Origin: Azolla pinnata
Lineage: Eukaryota > Streptophyta > Polypodiopsida > Salviniales > Salviniaceae
Length of the DNA stretch: 49,451 bases
Reading direction: 5' to 3'
Assembly: GCA_037176905.1 (NCBI GenBank)
Contig: JBBBWG010023446.1
Coordinates: 6,839-56,289, forward strand
Shown here: in pieces, positions 39,322 through 49,451 of the stretch
Numbering within the stretch: position 1 is the first letter of the stretch
Layout of the letters: each line of letters begins with the position of its first letter
The notes under the pieces: generated by a model
The model's input: only the letters and a program-made list of their open reading frames with translations
What the model was told of the DNA's origin: nothing
The model's database searches: none
Position numbers and translations under genes: made by a program

Positions 39322-42300
39322 ATGGCACCTGGTCGCGAATCCGTTGCAAAATCCGGGCAAGGACGCGTTCTGAGTATACAATCTCATACTGTGCAGGTTG
39401 GTTGCCGGTCTCTACTCAGAGGATACGGAATCGATGAAAGAAGGAGACTCCATAGCTTCTATTGGGAGTTCATTTGTTCTCGTTGAGCTAACAGATGATC
39501 TAATGTTGTGAGTTTAGTTGGCTTAGAGAACCAGGAACAGTAGATTTTTTTTCTGCGCATTCAGCGAGGCTTTACAGAGTGTAGCTAAGCTAGCTGTCTG
39601 GATCGGCACATGAAACTCAGAATTTGAAGATTACGCCTCTTTCTATTTGGAAAGCTTTTGTGGATTTTATTCCCAATTTAGTATGATCAGTAAATAATCT
39701 CAACTGTGTAGATTAGCTTGTATGTCAAAAACGTTAGATATGCAATTCATTGCTAGATTATTTAAGGTTTAGCAGATTTAGAACACGATGTCATTCCATG
39801 AGTCACACAATTGGGATCCGCCTCATTTAAGCAGATCGCAGATTTTCTTTTAACTCAAGTATCACGATTGTCCAAAATTAAAATGTTCACATGCTTTAAT
39901 TATTGCACTAGAGTTCTTCAGGTTCTTTTATTTACGGAAGATTGTCAAACTTAAAACTATTTCCGTCCATTAACTAGAAATTCAGTGAATAATAATTCAA
40001 TATTCCAATACATGAACGCTTTTAGTGTCAATCATGGACTGGTTCCATTAGCTTCCATGTGGCAGCTCAGATAATTACGGTAAAAAGATCCTTTTTTGAA
40101 AATGTGACCAGTTTTAGTGGAACTATCTGGTTTTCCATTTATAGTGATCCTGCTTATTCAGATTAAATCAAACTAAGCAAAAATATTCTACATGTTCGTA
40201 AATAAATTATACTCCAGTCTTGAAACATTGTGCTTCAACTTTCCAGAAAGAAAAGGAGTAAAGTTTGTCGTAATTATTCCATTCATGTTGTAAACAGCAC
40301 TCAAACCGTAGCTACACATTTTTCCTTTCTCTCTCTTTGTGCTCCACACCTTAAGATTCTCAAAAATACAACATATAAGCTAGAGTTAATACAAGTTAGA
40401 GTTTGGAGAAATGAAGTTAGAACTTGGAGAACTAAAGATGGATTAAAACCACGTTATATTTCTGGATCACCTTAACTATAGATCTGTGTTCAAATAAAGG
40501 GATATTCTGGCTATACGTTTGGAGATGTGTGTTCAATGTGGAGAGAGTGTGAGAGAGAGTGAGAGAGTATGATAATATGCAGGGATACGTATTTCTGGAT
40601 TACCTTAACTATAGATCTGTGTTCAAATAAAGGGATATTCTGGCTATACATTTGGAGGTGTGTGTTCAATATGGAGAGAGAAAGTGAGAGAGAGTGAGAG
40701 AGTATGATAATATGCAGGGATATGTCGGCAACAAAGCTGCTGTATTTCCTCTGCAGCTTCTTGGTTTTGATGTGGATCCTATCAATTCTGTTCAGTTTTC
40801 TAATCACAGTGGTATGTGATAGTCTGCTATCAGACATCTATCATACTCCATCAGAACGTATTTTTACATGTTCAAATTTATTAATTATGACTTTGTTACG
40901 CACAAATATGATTTTTGATAATGCGTATTTTGAGTAACTGCAGATTTCAGAATGTGTCAATGCAGACCACTTTTCTTTTGAGTAAAAACTGGTTGCTTTT
41001 TCAATGATCACATTGATGAACAGGAATTTTTTATATCATGATGGAAATTGCATAAAAAAGGTGGATAAAATGTGTATTGGATTAAACCATGTATTCTTTG
41101 ATGTGATTTGGGTGTAACCTATGTTCTAGTCAAGAAATCATATCCTTGAGCTTGATGCCTGACTTGGACTACTTAAATATCTATGATTTTGTACCACAAT
41201 CATTGGATTTGAATAACAATTATTGGTTGCTGGATAAAAAAATACAGATCAGTAATAAAGAGATTAGTCGTACCCTATCATTGTATGAACTCTGGAAATG
41301 GCGTTAGTCTACTTGCATGATGATAAAGAGCTATGCCTCAAATTTTCTGTTGTATTAGTCTTCAGAAGGCCGAGCCAGATGAGAAGGCAAACTGATAATG
41401 GCATGAAGCAAATTTTGTGATAATGAGTTGAGAGCATTTTCTGGTTATTTTAGCTTTTTCTTTATTCATTGACCCTATGAACTGGATCTGCTTTATGAAA
41501 TTATAGATATTTTTGGTAAATACTTTCATTGAATGATTAAATTGGAAAGATAAGGGTAGATCTCAGCAAGAAAATTTTACAGGCTATCCAGTATGGCGTG
41601 GTCAGATATTAAATGGAGAGGAACTTTGGAACTTAATAGAAGGATTGGAGGCAAATGACCTTTTATTCTATACTCACCTTTTGACAGGTTTCACATCTTA
41701 CCAATGGATTATTGAGAAACTGCATGTATTTGGTTTTTATAAAGTTGAAGGTGAAGCTTATTTTTGTTCCTTGCATGTCACTGCTATAGGATACATTCGC
41801 TCAGCATCATTTCTAGAATGTATTCTTCAGGTGGTGCAGAAGCTGCGATCTGTGAACCCTAACTTAATATATGGTATCTTCTATCCTTGACTTTGTTTTA
41901 TGTGTGTGCTATGTATATACTGCCAATATCACAGGGTACATTCCTACAAATCCAGAAGACAAGAAACTTGCTATGACCTTTTTAGCATAACGTGTGAATA
42001 GCACATCGTGCCTGTAAGATTGCGTGATGTGGAAATATACTAGAGCATCTGAAATCATGTAGAAAATAAACAACTAAATTGTGCTGTTTTCAGCATGGTG
42101 TATTTATCCAGAATATACTTACACATGTTTCAAAGCCCACCTATTGCATGCATTATCTCTGGATTGTCAACAATGCAATGTACATGTAGACGAGTGTTAA
42201 TGATATTATCCTTGTTATATATGATGGTTATGTATTCTCAATGTTTATACACAAGAGCTGGTACTATAACCTACACATCAAATTGTTATCCCTTGTTACG

Positions 42301-45300
42301 TTTGGTTCTAGAAGCTACCTTCAAAGTATTTATCTCATTGGAGAAACATCAATAAATGGAGTTTGTCTTTGTTATGCAGTCTGTGATCCAGTTCTAGGGG
42401 ATGATGGCATTTTCTATGTTCCAGAAGACCTTCTTCCTTTATATGTTGAGAAGGCATGTATGAAAGATTGTTATTTGAATAAGGAATCCAGTCCTATTTA
42501 GAAGTTTCAAGTATTTGTTATGTTCTGATTCTTCAAACACATGATTGCTGATTACTTGGGGTCTATATTTCTTTGTCGCTTGTCTTAAAAGATATACTTA
42601 GTAGAGAATAGAATAGTAGTTTTATTGTCCAAGCAGAGGCCAACTTTAATCCATGAGAATGATAAACATATCATTGTGTATGTGTGGGGATTATAGATTT
42701 TATAATGTTTTCTTTACTGTGCCTGCAAATATGTTTTACCTTCCTAGTGTTGCTTTGTGTAATGCACATAAATTATCATGCCCATCTAACAAGTTTAGTT
42801 GCATTACATGCTAAACTTATGTGAGGCATGTGAGATTCCTCCTCAATATCTTCATGCCTACTATCAAAGAATTGTGGGTGAATGCCCATAGGATGTTTTT
42901 CTATATGTTTCCACATGTTTATCTTGTATTGTGTCCAACATTTGTGGTTACTTTTGGCAATGTTATATTCTGCTTTTGGCCTATTACAGCCATTGAGTCA
43001 ACAGAGATGTCATAATTTTTCCGTGATAAGATTTTAACTCATCATTGTGTTGGTTAGAACATTCATTAAGACATTTATTTATTTATTTTCTGCACCTTGA
43101 TGGATAATGGCATCTCATTCTTCCACAATAAAGCAACAGACATTAGCATTTAGTAGCATCAATCTCTCTTCCTATTGATGAGTAAAATAGAACCAAAATA
43201 TAAAGTCAGCACTAGACAAGAATCACTATGGATATTATTGGATTGCATAGGTTATTGTGAAATGATTACAAATCCCAATTAGAGAGAAGGGAGGTGAGAA
43301 AATGCCAAATCGCCATATAACATGTCTTATATTATTAGCTTGCTTGTATTTGCTGATGCTATTTTTAGTATCTACATGCATTCAAGTATAGTGGTCATTC
43401 CTTGATGCCACCCTCTCTTTGAGGGAAAAAGGAGGAACACAATGAGGTTATGACAAGGAGAGAGAGGTTGAGAGCATTTAGACTTTTCAAAGTAGGGAAT
43501 ATGTGGGTGTGTTGTGACACAGTAGGATTGCCTTCATGATGCAGTAGTATCGTTCTCACCTTCATAAGCTTACAAAATTAGGGTTTTCTTACAACAATGT
43601 AGTCATGGAATCTGTGATCTTGTAACATCAAGCTTGACCTTTGGTCCTGTCTAGTACTCAGGCTGATGTGTGTAATATTGCAGTAGTATTCTGATGGCCA
43701 TTTTGATAAGTTGCCAAATTTTCTGCAATAATGTAGGCTAATCTTACATGCTTAAAAAGAAATCCATGAAGTAAGTTGTGACTAAACATGTCCAGCATCT
43801 ATAGATTTACAGCCAGCAAGTGGCATAAAAAACCGACAGTTCATAGTGACTCTGGGGAGTGTGTTTATGCGTATCCTTCTCAATGAGGCAGGGCCAAGAA
43901 TAGCATGAATAGTCACTTGATATCCATTGTCAGTATTAATGAGATAATTGACAAGAATATCATGAATAGTCACTGATATGCGACAATGGTCCTATGGGAT
44001 AGATATTGATTTTCTTTATCTTCCTCTTTTGGATTATATCCTCATATAGTCAATGACATAGGATGATTTCATTTAGAATGGCCACATATATTAGAAGGTT
44101 ATATGGATGCAGAAACTTGAGGTCCGGATATGATCATCAACATTCAGATGGGGTGGGAGACTATATTGAGAGGGGACCATATCTCTTTTCCTCAGTGAAA
44201 GAAAATCTCTCTTTTGATTTGATTACTATCCTGTTTTCATGACATATAAGTCCACTTATAAAAACAACTTCTGTCATTTGAAGAATACTTTGTGATGCAG
44301 GTCCTTCCCCTATCTTCAATGATTACTCCAAATCAGTTTGAAGCTGAGAAACTTACAGGATGCAGGTCATTTGAAGTTCCATTCCAATAAGTGTATTTTA
44401 ATGTTTGTTGTGCTAGCTAATTAGCAAGATAACATATTGAAGGGAATGTTTCCAGTGAATTAAAAAAAAAAATTGTAAAGCATGTTTTTGCCAGTGAAAA
44501 TAAATGAGTGAGTGGGTTTAGGGTCATTGAGGTATCGATTGCATCTTACACTTTAGTTGGTAGTCCATTTTCACAAATGAAATAGCATCTTGAAGATTCA
44601 CACAGATGTGCATGAGATCTATGAATTGCTTCTTGTAAACAGTGATATGAGGTTGATCTCCGTTTCACCACTTATGAATGGCTGTTTCCTTATCAATACA
44701 ACTGGGATTCCAACTACATGGCTGTGAATATGTAGGTTCTCCCATTGCCAACTGTAGATCTTGCATTAATTTCCTATAAAAAATAGACAAGCTTACTGTG
44801 GAGGCAGACAGTGTGGATTGAGCTGAACATTTTACAATGTTAATGTATACATTTCTGATGGGAATCATATATTTTCATAATCATGTTGGACCAAAGGATT
44901 ACACAATTATCTCTTCAACGGACGAGAAATTTGACCTCTTTGAATGGTGGAATATAGTAATCAGAGCCAGATGTAACTTACTGTATTTTGTTTTGTTACT
45001 CCCTTTGATGAGTTTGCAATCTTTGTAAATCTCATAGGGCATTCTGGCCTTCTAGAGATGTCTATATTTTCTTTATTTCAGTATAAAGACGGAAGAAGAT
45101 GCTTTGCGAGCTTGCAATCTACTTCATGCTAGAGGCCCCTCAAAAGTAAGTTGGAAATATAATGAACAGTCATATTGAAAAAAATTTGATTTAATTATGT
45201 TTGTCTTGTTAATGCAGATACATTTGTAGATATTTTCCCGTAGAAAAATGTTAGCTCAATTTATGTATGAGTAAGCATTATTTGGGAATTGTTTTGTAGG

Positions 45301-47315
45301 TGGTTATTACCAGCATTGATATGGATGGAAGTTTGCTGCTTGTTGGAAGCCATATGAAAACTCAAGTAAATATTTACATTATTGAACATATTGAGATGTA
45401 AACAAGTTTTCAGTATGAATGCTTGTTCTGTTTTGCACTACTAAACTCAAAAAACTGCTCTCTAATTGGACCATTATTTGTGTACTTACTTAGGTTAAAT
45501 TTTTTTCTTTCCAAAATAATCCACACGTTAACTAACGATGAATATAATCTCATAGTGTTCAAACTAGGAAACTGATTGTCCAATATACGGTAGTGCATTT
45601 GTGTCTACAAGTGTCCAATGTTGTAAAACTGATTCTGCAATATACTGTAGTGCGTTTGTGCCTACAAGTGTGTCCAATGTTGCCAACGGCTTATTATTGT
45701 GTTGTCAAAGGGTAAATAGTGTTAATGCTTTCTGATTTCTTCACTTTTCCCATGATTCTCCTGTCTTTATAGCTAAAAGGGATTGAGTGCATTCATTTAG
45801 TGATGACCCATGTCCTTACCTCATTTGTTGCTAGGTAAATTAATTTTGGATCTTGGGAAGGTTCCAACATCTAGACCAATCATGCTCACTCATGACAAAT
45901 TCAGCACTGTAAACAAGTTCAAGTAATAATTTGAGATCTAGTGAGGTTGTTGGTGAACTATATCTCTTCATTATCCCTTGTCGGGGCTGATGCCTTTGTT
46001 CGTTTATTTCTTGTATTTGGAACTGTAAACTTTTCTGGCCTGTGCATTGTATTAGCAGCTGTGCATTTTATTGGTCTGTTTCTCATAGTTGAAACCACTT
46101 TTGATTTGCTCAATGATGGAAGATCCTAATCTAATTTTGATCATTATTGATGAAGGCTAGTGTTTTATCGGCCAATGGTTTATTGAAGGTGGACTGGAAG
46201 TGGTCTACCCTCAGTTATTGTACATTCTAGAGATATGATGGTCATGATGTATCTGTAGGTGTAGCATGTACATCTACATTTCAGCCATTCTATGTTATAG
46301 ATTGAGGAATTCTCCATTGGATGGCACTGTGGGCTTCAGAAAGGCATGGCATAACGTGCATGCTACTCTTGTTTTGCTTGATTTTCTAAACAGATGTCTA
46401 TGTTTGCAGTTTTTTATTGTTTTTCAGTTTGTAGAAACTATTTCTCTCTGTTTATGCAGGGAGAAGCTCCTGAACAGTTTCATATCCAAATAGATAAGAT
46501 CCCAGAGCATTTTACGGTATGCCTCTACCTAACTGGTGATGATGTACAATTGGGTTCATATCGTATCTCTGAAGTGCTGTTTTGGGAGTCCTCTCTAATT
46601 TCGATTGCAAATCTCAATTTTAACTTCAATTTTTATCTGCCATTTGGCGCTGTAGATCAGTTTTCTCTTCCAACATCTCGAACTGCTGTCATTTTATTAT
46701 GGACATAATGTTTTCAGTACTACAGTTCAGTGATTAATCTAAGGTTTATCGACCATAGGGAACAGGGGACTTAATGACGGCTCTTATACTGGGTTGGAGT
46801 CATGTATGTCTTTTTCTTTGACCTATTTATCAATCACAGCAGCATTATTCATATGGTTCACATTTTTTGAGTGAAACTATCATTTTTCATTCAGAAAATT
46901 GAAAATGACTTCCAGAAGGCTGTGGAAGTTGCTGTCTCCAGTCTTCAGGTGAGTTGCAACTTTGTATTTAATATTCGTTACACTGTACAGGCATAACTGT
47001 CTCATCAGCTAAGAGTGACCAAATGCTAGGGTTTGCCCGTTAGGAATATCTGAGTGGATACCTGTAATCAAAGGACAATGATATCGGAATCACATTAGCT
47101 CGTTGTCTGAAGTCTTTAATGATTTTGTTATGGTTCACACGACATTGAATAGTATTTTATATGGATTTTTTCAGAGTGTCTTAAAACAAACCATAGTGCA
47201 TTATGCCAGTGTGGAACATCCGCTGTGCAGCAATCAATTGGAGCTTAGATTAGTACAATGCCAAGAAGACATAAAGTCGCCCCAAATCTTGTATTCTGCA
47301 AAGAGGTATCCTTGA
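39322..47315 (+). CDS. Pyridoxal kinase (SOS4-type), complete 12-exon gene
   Basis: Phosphorylates pyridoxal, pyridoxine and pyridoxamine to make pyridoxal 5'-phosphate (vitamin B6 salvage); the Arabidopsis orthologue is SOS4. Exons: 39322-39396, 40718-40811, 41583-41687, 41790-41873, 42380-42453, 44301-44365, 45082-45145, 45300-45365, 46460-46516, 46759-46803, 46895-46948 and 47175-47315. Phases agree throughout and give 307 residues, against 309 in Arabidopsis. Family blocks in order: [109 protein letters not shown] and [13 protein letters not shown] with the catalytic Asp of GTGD. The C-terminus is [16 protein letters not shown]...SAKRYP. There is no transit peptide after [12 protein letters not shown]. 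Intron 5 (42454-44300) has a GC donor. Intron 1 has a duplicated acceptor. Confidence 0.96.
40458..40724 (+). repeat. ~134-bp tandem duplication covering the intron 1 acceptor of pyridoxal kinase
   Basis: Copy 1 (40458-40590) and copy 2 (40591-40724) share ATTTCTGGATCACCTTAACT, AAAGGGATATTCTGGCTATA, the GAGAGAGTGAGAGAGTATGA tract, and the end TAATATGCAGGGATA(C/T)GT. The acceptor AG of copy 2 (40717) starts exon 2. Copy 1 has an identical AG at 40582, followed by GGATACGT. Confidence 0.93.
42454..44300 (+). other. GC-AG intron (intron 5 of pyridoxal kinase)
   Basis: Homology requires the junction GAGAAG | GTCCTTCCCC (protein EK-VLPLSS, Arabidopsis EK-VVPLAS). The genomic donor is AAG|GCATGT, a GC donor, and the acceptor is TGATGCAG at 44300. 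The nearest GT donor is 4 nt downstream (42458) and would shift the frame. Confidence 0.88.
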
Positions 47316-47860
47316 CGTTGTCGCTGCCTCGTCTGCTTTGAAGCTGTAACCTCAATGTAGCAGCCGACGATGATCAGAATCGTTGCATCAGATGTGTATC
47401 TTGTTATGATTCGCTACAAAGGTAGCTTATTCATTCCATGGGTTCCAAATTCTTTACTTCATGAATAACAGAAAATTCAATGTGCTTGTATTTTCTACTT
47501 CATTATCAACATCAGGTGTCTTTTGTAGCATGGCTTTTGCTTCTTGTTGTATTGAACTCTGCAGACTTCGAAATCCTGCTCCAAAATAACATTTAGCATG
47601 AGATCAGAACAAGGGCAGCTGCTGCTAAGAGGATTCAGATGCAACATAGTACCGGGAATTTCCTGATGATCTAACTGAATGTATGTATTGAAATCTACTA
47701 ATTTAGTGCAACTTTGGCCTCATAGTTGCGCTGATTGCATGCTAAGCTCAATGGACAACATAATTCCTTTTGTGGACATGATCATGATATGCTCCATTGA
47801 CATGATCAATTGATATGCTTTTGGAACCTTTGCTTTCTGTCCATGATTGCGCCAAACATT
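47316..47860. other. Pyridoxal kinase 3' region and intergenic sequence
   Basis: Nothing further recognised; the left part should contain the 3' untranslated region of the kinase gene. Confidence 0.5.
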
Positions 47861-47861
47861 A

Positions 47862-48190
47862 ATTCGATCAATTGTGAATGTGCCCGATTCTCCTCGAAAT
47901 GGAGGTCTGATGATGCTCCACCCCCAATTAATTTTGTGTTGGCATCATCTTCTTCAATGAATTGTAAATCCTTGAATTAACTAACGGGCGTGATTTCCTT
48001 CATATACACTTATACACTTGATGAATTGATTCGATCGATTGTGAATGTGCCCAACTCTCTCGCAATGAAAGTCTGATGATGCTCCACCCTCAAATAATTG
48101 TGTTGGTATCATCTTCTTCGATGAATTGCAAATCCTTGAATTAATGGGTGTGATTTCCTTCATATCCACTTATATACTTGGGGAAATCCT
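47862..48190. repeat. 167-bp tandem duplication
   Basis: ATTCGATCAATTGTGAATGT at 47862 recurs as ATTCGATCGATTGTGAATGT at 48029. Both copies continue through TCTGATGATGCTCCACCC, ATCATCTTCTTC(A/G)ATGAATTG, AATCCTTGAATTAA and GTGATTTCCTTCATAT. Confidence 0.9.
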
Positions 48191-48241
48191 TAATAAGAGT
48201 GAGCCATTTCATGATTCCACTCACTCCATTACATCATGAAG

Positions 48242-48243
<2 letters not shown>

Positions 48244-48283
<40 letters not shown>
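48244..48283. repeat. (TA)20 microsatellite
   Basis: Uninterrupted TA run of about 40 bp. Confidence 0.97.
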
Positions 48284-48286
<3 letters not shown>

Positions 48287-48344
48287 CAGCTTGTTATGCT
48301 GTTGACTTCATTCCAAGTAAAAATGCAAGGCTTGGACCCCAGTC

Positions 48345-48505
48345 TCAATGTTAGTTGATATATAGTCAGATCCTTATCAAATCGTCCTTAAGCGTTAGTT
48401 CATATACTGCCGGATCCACGTTTAATCTGATCAGATCGCCTTTAAACGTTAGTTGATATGTTGTCGGATCTGCAATGCCGATTGCTAACCCTAACCCTAA
48501 TATAT
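48345..48505. repeat. ~58-bp degenerate repeat ending in (CCCTAA)2
   Basis: Three units share GTTAGTTGATAT(A/G)TTGTCGGATC and AATC(G)TCCTTAAGCGTTAG-like segments. They are followed by GCTAACCCTAACCCTAATAT at 48484-48503, which is two CCCTAA units rather than the plant CCCTAAA unit. Confidence 0.65.
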
Positions 48506-48624
48506 AAAATGGATGGTTGATTATACTTCTATTCAAAGTCCCTTGAATGGTCAACCCCACACACACATGTGAAATCTCAGGGTATGCACATAATAGGTGA
48601 TGTGTGTAAAGTACAAAGATAAAA

Positions 48625-48992
48625 ATGGAATAATTACCCAAAAATGGCTAACAAATTTATTCATTACATTTTGACGGCTGCTAAATTAGAAATTAAAGAT
48701 TAATGCCTTGTTTTGCCTCTCGCTAAAAATTAACGCCCAATTAATTGATTAACACCAAATTAATTTAGATTTATGGGATTACACTAGCTTTTGTTAATCG
48801 AATACAAATACTTAAGGGAACCGATTAGGAAGCAGCAATACGAAGCGGGAAGCGACTAGTAAATAGCACTATGAAGATTATGAATAAAGGAACATGAGAA
48901 GAGATAGATGGAAGCGAGTCATAAGAGAAGGATAGAATCGATTAGCGATAAAACTAGGCATTAATTTGCAATTAACAAATGGTAATTTTCCC
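48625..48992. mobile_element. MITE/foldback element, member 2
   Basis: The left end GGAATAATTACCC...AACAAATTTATTCATTACAT...TTTTGACGGC...ATTAATGCC matches the left end of the element at 35740. The reverse complement of its right end reads GGGAAAATTACC...AATTGCAAATTAATGCCTAG, so the ends are inverted repeats. The 368-bp copy is non-coding and shares internal CCGATTAGGA with member 1. Confidence 0.72.
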
Positions 48993-49182
48993 TATATATA
49001 TATACATATATAATATGTGCATGAGCCTAGATGATGCAATGTCATGCATGTGTGGCCTCCAAATTTCATGCCTTGTCATATATTCTATTCTAAAGCCAAT
49101 CTCTCCCATCATAACAGATATATATATATATATATCTATATATATGCATTCTATGGATCACAAAGCATGTATTCTTTGAATC

Positions 49183-49228
49183 AATATATATGTAGGTATA
49201 TATGCATGTATATACCTACATATATATT
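49183..49228. repeat. Perfect 20-bp inverted repeat with 6-nt loop
   Basis: AATATATATGTAGGTATATA pairs with TATATACCTACATATATATT around the loop TGCATG. The arms are mostly AT steps with a GTAGG/CCTAC core. It may form a cruciform or hairpin RNA; no terminator or miRNA role can be claimed. Confidence 0.85.
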
Positions 49229-49229
49229 T

Positions 49230-49451
49230 GTATTGAATGGAACAAGAAAGAATTGCTAGCTATTTGCGGTGTTGTCTCCTACTGATTTCTTCTTTCTTTC
49301 TTTCTTCTTTCTTCTTTCTTCTGAGCGCATGTTGTGCTAATTTGCAGAAATGGGTCGCTGACTTTGATCTTGATAATGCTTCGTTGGGATTCCACACACA
49401 GGGAAAACCAAAAACAAAAGCAACAGAAACAGAACAGAACAGAACAGAGAG
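49230..49451. other. Right edge, possible start of another gene
   Basis: A C/T-rich tract (TTCTTTCTTTC, 49290-49322) is followed by TTTGCAG|AAATGGG, an acceptor-like site at 49347, and then by short open sequence to the window end. Too little is present to identify a gene. Confidence 0.25.

Overview
The window is nuclear DNA of a land plant. Spliced genes with GT-AG introns, a PLS-class PPR protein, a clade E PP2C, an LRR receptor kinase, plant cytosolic HSP70s, a SYP5-type SNARE, Ty1-copia remains with an initiator-tRNA-Met primer site, and TTTAGGG-type repeats all point there. The PPR protein's recurring phrases (LEIGxxLHADA, VEQGQGEKAL) resemble PPR families I associate with ferns. A seed-free vascular plant, most likely a fern, is my best inference, but it is not proven. 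Two runs of exactly 100 N (14705-14804 and 34846-34945) are assembly gaps, both inside repetitive sequence.

Layout. The left edge (1-2581, minus strand) holds the first exon of an LRR receptor-like kinase of the At2g16250 type. Its promoter side is a 1-kb minisatellite in which nearly every unit carries a telomere-like AAACCCTAA box. From about 4.3 to 23.2 kb lies a tandem segmental duplication of [minisatellite - PPR gene - spacer - HSP70 - 'tctggcctt' repeats]. Unit 2 (about 14.2-23.2 kb) is intact: a PPR gene (15206-18226) and a two-exon cytosolic HSP70 (19485-21912, minus) with a TATA box and a perfect heat-shock element. Unit 1 (about 7.1-14.2 kb) has decayed. Its PPR coding region is gone except for the last 48 bp. 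Its HSP70 carries two nonsense codons, a 3' frameshift and a solo LTR in the intron, and the heat-shock element is broken. A gutted copia element sits in its spacer. A third HSP70 survives only as its last codons at about 5.47 kb.

The middle holds a Qc-SNARE gene related to SYP51/SYP52 (23748-26465), with no recognisable N-terminal Habc domain and a Gln-to-His change at the SNARE zero layer. It is followed by a two-exon gene for a 111-residue secreted or GPI-anchored Cys/Lys-rich protein (27490-28663). Then come GGAT/GAAT and CATGCATG arrays and a pyrimidine-rich leader in front of a clade E PP2C gene (31870-35168), which has an unusually long insertion before its conserved C-terminal motif.

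The right part holds two members of one foldback/MITE family (35740-36202 and 48625-48992). It also has a possible 29-codon micropeptide gene behind a TATA box, a 353-bp tandem duplication, and a complete 12-exon pyridoxal kinase gene (39322-47315). The kinase gene has a GC-AG intron with a competing GT donor 4 nt away, and a tandem duplication that copied the first intron's acceptor. The genes are functionally unrelated, as is normal for a plant chromosome. The main biology here is paralogue decay and repeat-driven change of promoters and splice sites.
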